The notes under the pieces: generated by a model
Seen by the model: only the letters and a program-made list of their open reading frames with translations
Databases searched by the model: none
What the model was told of the DNA's origin: nothing
Shown here: positions 1 to 11,140 of the stretch, one piece after another
How positions within the stretch are numbered: position 1 is the stretch's first letter
Layout: each line of letters begins with the position of its first letter
Translations under genes and position numbers: made by a program
From: Haemaphysalis longicornis
Lineage: Eukaryota; Arthropoda; Arachnida; Ixodida; Ixodidae
NCBI GenBank assembly: GCA_013339765.2
Contig: CM023450.1
Coordinates: forward strand, 41,818,245 to 41,882,244
Reading direction: 5' to 3'
Length of the DNA stretch: 64,000 nt

Positions 1-230
1 AGGACTGCTTCTAGCTGCCTTTCTTTCCACGCTCTCCCCACTCCTTACTTCCCATCCCTTTTCCCACTCTTGCCCGAGGCCTCCGGTCATGTCAAGGGGA
101 CTTCTTTCCCTCTTTTTTTTCCAATAAACGTGTGTTCTCTCTCTCCGTTTGTCACTCGCTGCGCTCGACCCGAGCTTTAGGCGCGAGTTGGCTTCTGGCC
201 GTTACTTTTTGCATGGCTCGGTTTCCACAT
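1..230. other. Unassigned pyrimidine-rich end fragment
   Basis: A C/T-rich stretch with an AATAAA at 123-128 followed by a CT-rich segment. It could be the 3' end of a transcript or an LTR/LINE end cut by the window edge. No coding frame is recognisable. Confidence 0.2.
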
Positions 231-242
231 ATAGAATTTTTT

Positions 243-480
243 CACACCCAAAAAAATCAAAATCAAATCAAATCTTTTTATTCTTAAAATGAATTCTGGA
301 CGGTTCCCTGACTAAAAGCTGTGAATCAGCTTGAAGGAGGACAGGGAACCGCATAGCAGCCAGCGTAAACACACCAGTGTACAGTGCTTGATACCAGGCC
401 GGCAGCACAGAGGAAAGAAAACAAAAAGAAAGAAGGTAAGAATTTGTAATAAAAAAAATAAAGAAAATCACAGAGTAAAC
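243..480 (-). mobile_element. Possible LINE 3' end
   Basis: Read on the minus strand this ends in AATAAAAAGATTTG followed by short TTTGA-type repeats at about 255-275, which is how several non-LTR retrotransposons end. No protein domain is visible, so the call rests on the tail alone. Confidence 0.25.
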
Positions 481-499
481 GTAGGTTAAACATGCGTTA

Positions 500-501
<2 letters not shown>

Positions 502-538
<37 letters not shown>

Positions 539-573
539 TATATATAGTATACTATATATATATATATATATAG
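502..573. repeat. (TA)n microsatellite
   Basis: Almost uninterrupted alternating T and A with a few one-base slips. A simple repeat. Confidence 0.9.
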
Positions 574-1387
574 CTATATATCTATATGCGCGATTGTTAT
601 GGCATATTAGCAATACACAGCGTTATTCGCAATAGCAACACAGCTTAACACAATGCCATAGAAAATACACAACGAGATGTAATCATATCTATACTGTTTC
701 GTGATTCCTTGTGTGAACATTTGGCCGGTGTTTCGTACCGCCCACTTTGAAGGGCTTCTGGAGCGTCACTTTGATTGGTGTGACGTCTAAGCACGCGCGC
801 TTCGCCATTAGCCCTTTTTGCGTGCACGGGTTGGAGGAAGGGGTGGAGGAGGGTGGCGTGGACGCGCTCACTGATGACATGCTTGTGATGATGGGAGAAT
901 TCAGCGTGGTCGTCGTACGGCCCGACTCGACCTGACTGCGGTCCTCTGTGGCCCAGCAGTTTAATTGGGTTGGTGCGTTACACAGACAGTGAGACGCCAT
1001 GGACGCGGGCGGGAAACTGACAGCTCCGTGTTTGTCCCCTTGAGTAAACTGTAGTCATTCCAAGTTTCATTTAGCTAATTAGGTAGGTATAGTATGCTCA
1101 ATCGCAAATTGCAAACGAACGTGTTTGCTTTTGTGCACACCTTGGACTTAGACCATGGCCAGCGAAGCTGCAGGTTCGCTGGCCATCTTTCTTCACAGAG
1201 TGGAGGGACACTATTTTACTATTCGTTTCCTGTTGCTTTCCTGTTGTTTGTTTGTTGTGTTTGTGCCGTGCCAATAAGATGGATGGCAATTTTTTTTGTC
1301 GCTCTCAATGGGGTCTATTCTTGTCCGTAGTGGCCCACAGTTGCATATCATCCCCTTTTATCCAGATTTGCCGTCCATTACATTATA

Positions 1388-1996
1388 CAGTAAAAGCTAG
1401 TTAATTCGAACTCGAAGGGGACCATAAAATTGTTCTAATTAAGCGGAGTTCGAATTAGCGGGAGGATGCTAGAATGAATGGACACCGAGCCACACTGCGG
1501 GGGCAGCGAGAGCACAAGAAGCTACCTCTGGACTCGTTATCGCGAATTAGGCGCTAATGCACGTTTGTGGCTGGTGATTTCGTAGATAATATTCATGGAG
1601 CTCGAACAGCGAACGAAATTAATTGATCAGTCAGCTATACGCCAGAAACAGGCACCGACATGCATTCATGTGAGCAGCGAGCCGTAATGTCGAAATAATG
1701 ACGATGTTTATGCTGGAAAACGTACGTTTATTTACATGGTAGGGTAGATTCAATCAAAATTAAAAGTAATCGGTCGATTACGTCTAATTTGGGCCGACGT
1801 CTGAACCTACTTCTTCTGCGAGGAGCGGTGGAAACCAGGTGGATCCCAGTTCGAATGAACCGTTCTGGGTACCGACGCGTTCGAATTATCGGGAGTTTTC
1901 ACCATTGAAATATACATGCTGTGCCGGGGCATGGGCGTCTGTTCGAATTAACTGAAAGTTCGAATTAACCGAGTTCGAATTAACGAGCTTTTACTG
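1388..1996. mobile_element. Tigger/pogo-like MITE, 609 bp
   Basis: The left end reads CAGTAAAAGCTAGTTAATTC and the right end, reverse-complemented, reads CAGTAAAAGCTCGTTAATTC. Both ends abut a TA dinucleotide (1386-1387 and 1997-1998), the target of Tc1/mariner/pogo elements. Inner copies of the GTTCGAATTA motif occur near both ends. There is no transposase frame, so it is non-autonomous. Confidence 0.85.
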
Positions 1997-1998
1997 TA

Positions 1999-3686
1999 TT
2001 TCCGATTTCAACGCGCTGAGCGTTTTGTAGCCTACATTTCTTCAACGAACAGCGCAGCAACCCATCATGCGCTTGCAATCGACAGAAAGCAGCGAAAATA
2101 GAAGAGCTTCATAAAGGCGTCGCGAGTCATGTGGGAAAGAAAAACTTAGGAAATACTCCTATAGCTATTCCAGCGTATTGCATTAAACGCAGCGCCGCGA
2201 TTTTACACGGTTAGCACTGGGCCATGACAACAGCGTTCGAGTAACGGCGCTGGTGGATGAGCTGAAATTCGGAGTCTTGTCCGTTTTTGAGTGGCGGGTG
2301 CTACAGCACGAAACGGATAGCGTAAGGTACAACCGGGTAACCTCACTGCTTATGTCACAACTGCACAGAACGACAAACAAAACGCAGAATTCCTCTCCTG
2401 GCCTTCGAGGTAGGTTGACAGGAGCGGACGACAGGAAAGGCGGAGATTAGGTACAGTGACTAGATACTGAAGTGTGAACAGCGCACATTTTGGCAAAAGA
2501 CAAAGCAGAGAAGCGCACAACACAAACGCTTGTTTTGTCTACTTATTTGCTTCGTCCTTCGTCGATATGTGCTCTGTCCGCACTTCAGAAGAGGCGAGTA
2601 ACGGCAAAGGAGGTGTCGAGGTTCCGGCGTCACACAACGGGTCGTTATCGGACTTGGCCTACGCTTTTCTTTTCTCGATGCGGTGAGCACATACGGCGTA
2701 AGTGTGACCAACCTCAGGAATTTCCTGGCTGTGGAGGGGCAACGCAAAAGAGCTGGACGCCTCTTTTACCAGTCAACTATAGAGTGTCAAGGGCTTCAAC
2801 GAGAACGGGCATGCATGTTTCCAGGACCGTCCCGGCGATAAGCTCCGGCGCTGTTGGAGGTTACTCCCCGGAGTTACAGGTAAGGAAACGAAAAGTCAAT
2901 GGCATATTACAGCTTATCTCGAAACTTAGGTGAGTACCCTTCAAAGCACTCGCGATTGCCGACTGTAGTCTTCTTCACAGGTGGGTCAAACAAGGAAGTT
3001 TCGGGCAAAATCGAACAAGTGGAAATTCATAAAAGCTTTTACTAGACGAGCTTGAAGAAAATGCCACCAGCTCTCCGTTCCAGCCATTTCGTGTTTTCAG
3101 TAAATGAGTGACACAACTTGTCGAAGAAACTTAGAAGGATTTAAGTTTTAAAAATTAGGAGTGACTGCCTCCAAAGTTACTCAAACTGAGATGTGAAGCT
3201 TTCTTAAACGTGTCGGATATTCGCTTTGAGTGATCGCTAATTTTCTTCTTTGAAAATTAGGCGAGGTTTCTTGGTATTACTAGCAGACGCGACTAGCAGC
3301 ATCACGTCCAGCAGTATGGTATCCATAGCGGCAAACTCACATGCGGACGTGCTGCTGCAGCAGCACGTCCGTGTGTGCATTCGCCGCCATGCATGCTCGT
3401 CTCAAGCGAAACGACATAATTCTTACGTAAAGTATTTTATGCGTAGCATTCTTTGCCGAGTACCCCCAAAGTCAGGAGCGTGTAACGCCTGCATTTCCAC
3501 AAAAATGCATATTTCGCAAAAGTTATAAATGTATTCGTTAGAATAACGTAAATGGAGGGAATTGGTCGAACGAAATTTTGAAAAACTAAAAAGTAACAAA
3601 AATACAAAATAATTACGGAAAATTTCAAGACGTATACCGCATGGCATCTCCACAATAATGCTGATTTCGTGAAAGTCGGAGCAGCT

Positions 3687-3689
<3 letters not shown>
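1999..3689. other. Intergenic, no gene seen
   Basis: Several short open frames overlap on both strands with no recognisable domain. The only marked structure is the 28-bp palindrome at 3344-3371. Segment 2480-2540 looks like dispersed repeat sequence but I cannot classify it. Confidence 0.4.
3344..3371. repeat. 28-bp perfect palindrome
   Basis: CGGACGTGCTGCTG is followed directly by its reverse complement with no spacer. The core is CTGCTGCAGCAG. Confidence 0.9.
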
Positions 3690-3759
<70 letters not shown>

Positions 3760-3769
3760 GAGAGAGAGA
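3690..3769. repeat. (GA)n microsatellite
   Basis: About 80 bases of GA with two one-base irregularities. It lies at the 3' end of the adjacent minus-strand LINE and is probably its tail. Confidence 0.9.
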
Positions 3770-3779
3770 AATAACTTTC

Positions 3780-4703
3780 ATTTACATAAAGGGTTAGGGC
3801 GCGGTGGGCACGACCCGGAGGGTCGCGACGACTTCAGCCGCTCGAGTCACGAGCTCTTTCCTTATGGAGCTGGGGGTCCGAGCGGCCCAACGCCTCCATC
3901 CACTGGTCAGGAGAATTAATTGGAGGGAATGGGTCCCCTGCACAAGCCCACATTTGGTGCTGGACCGTGGCTTTTTCACCGCAGCGGGGGTAGAGCGAGG
4001 ATGGGTAGAGGGAGGGGTGGACATGATGAAGGACGGCTCTGCACGGTAGAGATTCCGTTTGGAGTTGACGCCAGAGGCGTTCCTCCTCCAGAGTGAGGGA
4101 TGAGTGAGCGGGGGGAAGCTTGCGGCGGGAGAGGTGGTAATGCTGTGTGACCTCCCGGAATGTGAGGAGACTGTCCCTGGTCGATCTGGCTCCATGGAGG
4201 GAAGAGTCCACATCGTACGCCCGGGTGACAAGTGCTCGGGCTGCCGTGTGGGCCGTCTCTATCCCTCCAATGCCCGTGTGAGCCGAGAACCATTGGAGTT
4301 CGACCGTGTCGGATGGCGAATTTAGATCGAGAATTTTCTGTGCCGGGGTGAAAATGATCCCTTTGGCAAAGTTTTGAACGGCCGTTTTCGAATCCGAAAA
4401 TGCAATTTCAGGGGTGGGCCTTTGGGTTAATGCTAGTGCATTTGCCGCCTCTTCCGCGACATGCGGGTGACGGGCGTGAATGGTGAAGGTTGCAAGATGA
4501 TGAGATGACGTGGAGTGAATTACAGCAATGGCGAATGCATCTTTATGCCGATATTCTGCGGCATCGACATAGAGCGTCGCTCGCCGAGAAGGGGGAAATT
4601 TTTTATCTAGTGTCGTGGATCGATGAATCCGCCCGTCAAGATGAAATTTTGGGTGCATGTTTTTGGGAATCGGTCGAACGAAGCTTACGAAGTTGAGGAC
4701 CAA
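3780..4703 (-). mobile_element. LINE 3' fragment with RNase H domain
   Basis: A minus-strand open frame (4703 to 3834, about 289 codons) encodes a ribonuclease H domain of the kind at the C-terminus of I-clade-type non-LTR retrotransposons. The acidic positions are visible in order: LYVDAAEY, then VAEEAANALAL, then FSDSKTAVQNF, followed by FSAHTGIGG with the conserved His. It ends with a Cys/His knuckle RCGEKATVQHQMWACAG, typical of tick LINEs. No reverse transcriptase precedes it, so the copy is 5'-truncated. On the plus strand the (GA)n run follows the element end. It is a dead insertion, although this part of the frame is uninterrupted. Confidence 0.75.
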
Positions 4704-5502
4704 CTAGGAACTGCCCGCCCTTTCGGGCACGAACCACTACGCAGGCACGTTAGCTCCGCTCAACGTATCTCTGCTCGCGCTGTTCTGGCGTTCTCCTGGA
4801 GCCTCCCCACGCGCTTTGTACTCGGAGCACTCATATGCCTCGGTCGTTGCGAGTACAACGCTGCAGAGCCACGTGTGCACGCCAATGAGACATGGCACGC
4901 ACTCAAGCGCCACTTGCTCTTACCTCAACAGTGCAGGAGATGGGTAACTTTCGCAGCATAGGCTGCCAAATGTCGTGGGCCTCACGTGACCGGCCAGCGC
5001 CAAATTGAAACTGGTGTGCGTGTGTCGTGCCAACTCAACTGAAGCCGCTCTGTATCTGCAGTCGTGTTGGTGGGGTCAAATCGCGGCGCTACAAATAAAC
5101 AATTCGCGCCGCCTCGTGGCACCATCGCTGCGAACGTGTACGCTCCTCCGCGGAAAATGCGGATGTCCGAAACAGACGAAGGGTTGGAGTGCGGAAGAAT
5201 CGTGCTTGTGATCGAGCTGCGGTAACCCCGCACCCAGTGAAAGGCACAACGGACTGATGAGGTTGCACAGCCAAAATCGTGGTCATAATTATACGACTAT
5301 CTGTGACGCAACCGCATGGGAAAATCAAATGACTGATAAAAAACAATGTCGGTTCACATGTAATAATTTGAAGAAGCACTATGCAGCTCATTCTGAGCAT
5401 GCGCCATGGCGCGTGATTGCATGGAAATTTATTAACGCTATGCGATGAAATTTAGAATAAAGCCGCGTTCGGACCGTGGCTACTGTATAGTTTCTTAAAT
5501 TC
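4704..5502. other. Intergenic, no gene seen
   Basis: No conserved frame, tRNA or element end is recognised in this stretch between the LINE fragment and the SINE tail. Confidence 0.4.
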
Positions 5503-5853
<351 letters not shown>

Positions 5854-6347
5854 GTCCTAACTTTTCCGTTGCTGAGCTCACCATTCGTACACATAGAAAG
5901 AAAGCAGACGGCACTGCGGCGTTTTACGTCAGTGCCACAATTTTTTACTTGAGCCCTTCTTTACTTGGGTTTGTAAGAAAGTGAGCTTAGTGAAAAAAGA
6001 GGTCAGCTTCGACAAGTCCGCCGTTTGGCTATCATGCAGGTATTGCATCGGTCTCTGCAAGCCGTGAAGCTGGAGAGAAAGGTTCAAACCGGCGCCGACG
6101 AGGGTCAATTGTTACGGTCACCTGGTGAGTAATTCACGGGTTCTTCGTAAAGCCTGACGTAGAGATAGATTACGGGATCGAGTGCAAGGGCAGCGCTTTT
6201 ATCGCTCTATTGTACTCGCGGCATTTATCGATACAGCTGTGGAAGAGGGTGACAGGCGGAAGCTAATCGTTCATGGTGCGTAAGAATCTCTATACTACGA
6301 CACACGTCGCGCAACGTGGGAAAACCCAAAATATAGACGCTGGGCCA
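5854..6347. other. 5' flank of the amidase-like gene
   Basis: No gene or element is recognised. This is the upstream flank of the secreted-protein gene starting at 6430. Confidence 0.4.
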
Positions 6348-6355
6348 TATAAATA
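6348..6355 (+). promoter_or_regulatory. TATA box of the amidase-like gene
   Basis: TATAAATA lies 75 bases before the predicted start codon at 6430. That would put transcription start near 6378-6382 and leave a 5' UTR of about 50 bases, typical for a small secreted-protein gene. Out-of-frame ATGs at 6363, 6372 and 6377 lie around the predicted start site and would mostly be excluded from the mRNA. Confidence 0.55.
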
Positions 6356-6429
6356 CTTCAGAATGCGTCCGATGGAATGGCTTTCCCGCAAACGTTGGAG
6401 ACCAAGCCACTGCGGAAGACGGCGGCGAA

Positions 6430-6484
6430 ATGAAGGCTGTCGGCGTGTGCAGTAGTGCTCTTCTGGTTCTCGTTGTGGTCACTG
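6430..6484 (+). CDS. Amidase-like gene, coding exon 1 (signal peptide)
   Basis: ATG at 6430 opens 18 codons plus one base, ending at the donor G|GTAAGC. It encodes only the hydrophobic signal peptide; the last G completes a Val codon with the first two bases of exon 2. Confidence 0.7.
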
Positions 6485-8820
6485 GTAAGCATAAGGATTT
6501 TTTTACGTTACCTTTGAAATGATTGCTACAGGATAACCGACAAGGGGCAGGTTGTAACGTATAGTTAAAAATCCCACTGTTACGAATAATACGGAAGCTT
6601 AGCCAGGCTGTGCTGACCTGGGACGGTGACCATGCCCGATATTTAGCTCGTAACAAATTATTGCTTTCTTTGGCGGAATGTCATAGTTTCTTCAAAGACG
6701 AGTCGTATGAAGCCTGCGGGAAATGCCACGTTCCATATTAGACCAATACACTGCTGTTCAAGCTCATATCATGACTTCGGGGCTTTCGGTTCGTATATAT
6801 TCGGTTGTGACACAAGGCCGAAACTACAGGCTGGCTTTAATATTAATTCATAACATGTGCTTACCATACGTAAAACCTGCCTTCACAATTGCGAATATGT
6901 ATGAAAAATATAGTTAACAATGAGAACATAGTGAAAGAAGTGCGAAAGCAACTATAAGGTCCCGGAATAAGAGCCGACGACTAAGGTTACACTCTCAGCT
7001 GAGGATTCAAGGGGGAAAGAATATTTTCGAAGTGAAACGCCCATTGTGGCGGGTGTGAGAAAGTGACCGGATAATGTCACAGTGAATACCAACGCGACTA
7101 AGAGGCTTCGCAGCTGCGACCTAGAAACGAGGTGATAGCGGCGCCTGATGGACAATATGGTAGCGGCTACATTGGTTTCGTGGCCACGCCAAGTTCCGGC
7201 GGCCCGGCGGAAGGCCGATGGCGACGTCCGCGCAGTTTCTCCTTCCTCTACCAGATTCCGCCAGCTTAAACGTGCTCCAAAGGCTTGGGACGTTATTTGG
7301 CCGCTCCCGGAATCGAAGCCTCCGGAAGCGGCCAAATTTACTTTTTACCACCTGCTGTGAAATTATTTATGTGCGTGTAGTCATCCATAAAAAAACATCT
7401 TTTGTCCTGTCAATTAGTCTTTGCTTCACTTTTTTGCTGATTTATTCCTGATGGAAATTAGATACGCCAATCTTGTTTTGTTTTGTAAATTGTGAACCTT
7501 TTCCTTTTCCTATTTTGATGGGTTAGTTAAAATGAAATCACCCTTTTATTTTTTTTTGAGCATGCTATATGGTTGTACTGTTGCTGCCAATATTTTTTTT
7601 TGTAATTATTACCTCTGTAATAACTCATCGAGGGTCCTAGTACAGTCACAGACTTTGGGACCCTTGTCTGTAGTCCATTAACTTATGTTCTTTTCTTACG
7701 CACTTAAATAAACTTCTTCTTCTTCTTCTTTTTCTTCTTCTTCTTCTCTTCTTCTTCTTCTTCTTTCTTCTTACTTCGTAACCCAGGATGATCGTACAAT
7801 GTATTCCATCTTTCTCTTCCCCCGTTCAATGCGTTCCGCAGTGAGCGAGGCCATCGAGTGCGTGGACCCGCGGCCCCTTGTGGACGGCTGGGTGACCAGC
7901 ATGGACGGAACGGACAGCGCGGCCCTGGTGCGGGAGAAGTGTACGCACATGCGCGACCACTCGGTGCTCAGCTGGAGGCCCGGCAAGCACGTGCGCACCA
8001 ACTGCGCCAGCATCCCGCGCTGGACGGCCATCGCGAGCTTCGTGGACGGAGAGTACCGCGGCAGGGCGGCCATCTTCGAGTCGTGCGACTTCCTCGGCAT
8101 CTGGGTGAGCCAGCCACTCGCACTCGCCCGGAGACACACACGAGCGGGCAAGCTGGGAAAGGAACGGGGACCCAGCGCAACTATGAACTAGTTGGTGCAT
8201 CCGTGATGTCCCCTGCTAATTAAGTTCTACAAACCAGGCACTAAGGGAAAAAGGGCTGACAACGACGGAGGCAAGCGAGCTGTCGTTGGCTCAAGCGATG
8301 ACGCAATCGGGATTGAGGCGGTACGTGGCACAAGTATACAATGAAGTATAGCGTGACAGCTGAGTGTGAAAATGTGTCTGTCATAGTATTAAAGACGGCT
8401 TCCGCAATTTTTTTATTTAAGTTCGTAGCCTCCGTCATCATTCTTAGAAGCCGTGGACACTATTTCGCGTTAAAGGTAAACGATTCGAGCTGAAAACTCG
8501 TTGTGCCCGTTCTGTCGAATTAAAACCAAACTAACGCATGTTATTTCTTCAAATTAAGGGCAGCAACCAGGGTAGATAGTTCGAAATAATTTCATTATTT
8601 GGTCAGATTTAAGCACCGCTGACGTTCATGGCATTTGTGTTCAAATGCCAAACCAAATTTGGTTTGAATACGGGCTTAACAATGCACGTTCTCCTCTTCA
8701 CAGGCGTACTACCAAACAAGCGACAATCCCGTGGACCTCCGGCTGATCCGCCACAGGCGATGCACACCTCAGAACAACGCCGAGAACTTCTATGTGGTCG
8801 AGCTTTGGCCATCCTCTTGA
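6430..8820 (+). CDS. Secreted Tae2/Dae-like amidase homologue, likely inactive
   Basis: Three exons (6430-6484, 7842-8104, 8704-8820) join with GT-AG boundaries in matching phase (1, then 0) to give a 144-residue protein. Residues 1-18 form a signal peptide (MKAVGVCSSALLVLVVVT). The mature part of about 125 residues resembles the bacterial BPSL0067-type/Tae2 amidases, papain/NlpC-like enzymes that cut peptidoglycan peptides and that ticks acquired as dae genes. Visible family features are an N-terminal helix with AALVRE, the WRPGKHVRTN stretch, TAIASFVDGEY, then GRAAIFESCDFLGIW and a C-terminal NNAENFYVVE. Where family members have the catalytic Cys before ALV, this copy has Ser44; where the His before A-A-I/F-Y/F is expected, it has Arg93. 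Six Cys in the mature part (25, 52, 73, 100, 126 and none else certain) suggest disulphides. The family call is from recalled sequence patterns; an unrelated secreted effector is less likely. Confidence 0.7.
7490..7772 (+). mobile_element. Possible LINE 3' UTR in intron 1
   Basis: An AT-rich segment ends in AATAAA followed directly by a (CTT)n tail at 7712-7772, the usual end of several non-LTR elements. No coding part is present. It lies just 70 bases before exon 2. Confidence 0.4.
7712..7772 (+). repeat. (CTT)n microsatellite
   Basis: TTC/CTT triplets with three short interruptions. As a pyrimidine run it lies just upstream of the 3' splice site of exon 2. Confidence 0.85.
7842..8104 (+). 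CDS. Amidase-like gene, coding exon 2
   Basis: It begins after TTCCGCAG and ends at TGG|GTGAGC. Its 263 bases encode most of the mature domain. It is strongly GC-rich with many CpG-containing codons, in contrast to the AT-rich surroundings. Confidence 0.75.
8630..8666. repeat. Two adjacent small inverted repeats in intron 2
   Basis: GGCATTTG-TGTT-CAAATGCC (8630-8649) overlaps by one base the perfect 18-bp palindrome CAAACCAAATTTGGTTTG (8649-8666), 37 bases before the exon 3 acceptor. Confidence 0.85.
8704..8820 (+). CDS. Amidase-like gene, coding exon 3
   Basis: It starts in phase 0 after CTCTTCACAG and encodes 38 residues ending in TGA. The NNAENFYVVELW end matches the C-terminal strand pattern of the bacterial family. 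Confidence 0.7.
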   Translation, partial: AYYQTSDNPVDLRLIRHRRCTPQNNAENFYVVELWPSS

Positions 8821-9722
8821 GCGTAGCCATTTAATGCTACGCTAACGAGTTGACGAAGCGAACCATCGCGCGACAACACAGGTGCCGAAACGTGCGATAC
8901 CACACCACAGTGATTGCACTTCGCTTTTACGTGCAAGCGTAAGCGCGAGCCATCTGCGAAATCGACGAGACGAAGTGGGAGGCCGCTTAGATAGGAGAGG
9001 GAAACGAGCAAAGCAGGAGGAATGCGCCTGGAGGTGGCGGAAGTGAAACAGCCGCTCCATGCGCCGCTCAAGGTCAAAGCGGACGTGCAAGCACAACGAA
9101 AAGCACAGCAATGCGCCCCATCTCTTCCTTTCTGATATAAGCCCATGTGAATTACTGAAGACTGCAGATTGAATGTTATGTCGTGTGCACGTGAACAGCC
9201 AGCTGCCGACTAATAGCACAGCGAGTTACCATGAACCAGTGGGCCCATACTTCCACGTCAGGCATATATGTTGTGTGTGTATCCTGCGTCAAGCCCAACA
9301 GACCTGAGATCACTCAATCCCCTCTACAAAGCGTTCGTCACCGTCACAGTCATCGTCATCAGACACAGTGTGGTACACGGGACACTGCTGACATACTTCC
9401 CCAGCATCGCTGGCCGGGCGCAAGCCAACATTAAATGCGGTCAGCCTGGTGGGGGTTCTCTGAATCGGTAATCGCCGCGTTGGAAAACGCTACCAAATGT
9501 GAGCTCAGTGCTACTCGGACTGTTGGAGGACTGTGATCTCCCGATGTTTCGTCATTTAACGTCCTTTCGCGTATCGACGAGTTGTGCGATGCATGAACCA
9601 CGTGCTCTCGTGTTCAGTGGACGACTTGCGCCTGGTTTCTAATGCAACAGTTTAGCTCAATATATGTTGCATTAATTACTGTTTTTCATTTGTTCAATGG
9701 TTCTACATCATTCTTCTCGATG

Positions 9723-9728
9723 AATAAA
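9723..9728 (+). terminator. Candidate polyadenylation signal
   Basis: AATAAA followed about 20 bases later by a TGTGCTTTTT GU-rich segment. If used, the 3' UTR of the amidase-like mRNA would be about 0.9 kb (8821-9745). Confidence 0.4.
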
Positions 9729-9979
9729 GTATTTAACACTGAATGTGCTTTTTGGGCCTGGTTCAGTCAAGTTTAGGTGTGTGAAGTCATGTAACGATCT
9801 CCTGCTATTAAATGATAAACGGTTTGGCTACGCCAACCATACAATGTGGCGCCAAAGCAGTATACGTTCTTACTGATCAAGCGTTGTTTTGCATTTAGGG
9901 TACACTCGATTGAAAGAAACCTCGGACACGAATCCTCTTGCCACGAAAAGGGAAAGAAAGCTTCTGTAGAAACAACACA

Positions 9980-10082
9980 AGCTGGTGTTATCTGATAACA
10001 CCAGCTGCTAACACAGATAACACCAGCTGGGACCAGCTGGTTTGAGCTGGGAATTTAACCATAAACCAGCTGGTACCAGCTA
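9980..10082. repeat. ACCAGCTGG cluster with a perfect inverted repeat
   Basis: 13-bp perfect arms AGCTGGTGTTATC / GATAACACCAGCT flank one T at 9980-10006. After that, ACCAGCTGG or AGCTGG recurs through to 10082, giving several palindromic CAGCTG hexamers. Confidence 0.85.
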
Positions 10083-10145
10083 CATTTTCTGCTGCAGGCA
10101 CGTAACTAAATATGTAATCTTTCATTCCAGGAGAAAAAAAAAATC

Positions 10146-10808
10146 ACTGTTCTGTGTTGAATTTGTTTGTGCATGATAGACCAGCCCAGAATGGATTCTC
10201 TTCGATTCCCTTCTGTCTTTACCCTCATCTCTGACATCAAAATGTGTTAGTGCACGTGGTGTCGACCCCACAACGAAGGCATTTTACCATAACCACCACC
10301 TAACAAAGCAAATTCGTAATGTGTGTAGAAAACTTGTGTCTAGTTTGGTCGCATTTCCAATGCAGTCCTTGCATTGCACTTTAATTCAGTGCCACATTCT
10401 TTCTTTTTTTACTTTAGGGAGTATGGTGGCTATCTTGCGTATTTTATTTTACACCGTTGCATTAATAACAAAGTCGAGCACTGAGAATTGGAATTTTTAA
10501 TGCGAAAGCATTGGTTAACTCAGTGGGTCCGAAATTCGGCGTCCCTAGCTGGCACTCAGACAGCAAACAATATGGGCGGCGATCGCGTTAGCCATAGCAA
10601 AGACTCAAGCCAATACCATCATCCCCAACTATCAAGTGTTGTGTAGATGGTGGGAAGAATATCCAAAACAGCAATGTATGTTCGCCCAGAATCCCCCAAA
10701 ATAAATATAGCACTAATTTGCATGCCTGCCCATTCGTTACTCCACGGCAATCAAGCAGCCCTTGGGTCTTGCAAAACGGTCACCATTGTAGGATGATGAC
10801 CGGGCAGA
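10146..10808. repeat. Long inverted repeat, left arm
   Basis: About 660 bases that recur in reverse complement at 13757-14413 with moderate divergence and small indels. Anchors include ACTGTTCTGTG at the outer edge, the run TTTTTAATGCGAAAGCATTGG, and CATTGTAGGATGATGACC at the inner edge. I see no target-site duplication outside the arms. Confidence 0.85.
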
Positions 10809-10834
10809 ACACCCTCTCACTACTTTCAGCGACA

Positions 10835-11140
10835 AACACGTTCCCACACAAACACGTTCCCACACCCCACGAGACTACTCGCCACCCACTCACACTCTAT
10901 ACCTCCCAGTGCAAACATTGCAACCAACGCGCTACTCTCTATCCCATGGTCTGGGAGTGCCAAAATAACCCAGACTTGAATCCAATTCCCAGTTGTACCT
11001 ACGAGCAGTGGTAGAGAGAACTTGTCATCTCTGCCCCAAATAGACAGCTGTGGCTGACCGAAAGAGCGAAGACGGCGGGTGGAACTAAAGGACTCTGCCC
11101 ACCCACCACTTGAATAAGGTCTTTCTCCTCAGCCTCTGAA
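10835..11140 (+). mobile_element. LINE C-terminal fragment, interrupted by hAT
   Basis: The frame LYTSQCKHCNQRATLYPMVW followed by EC is the Cys/His knuckle found at the C-terminus of tick LINE polyproteins. A TAG stop follows EQW, so the frame is broken. The 3' end is split: it resumes at 12662 beyond the hAT insertion and ends in an A-rich run near 12690-12710. Confidence 0.55.
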
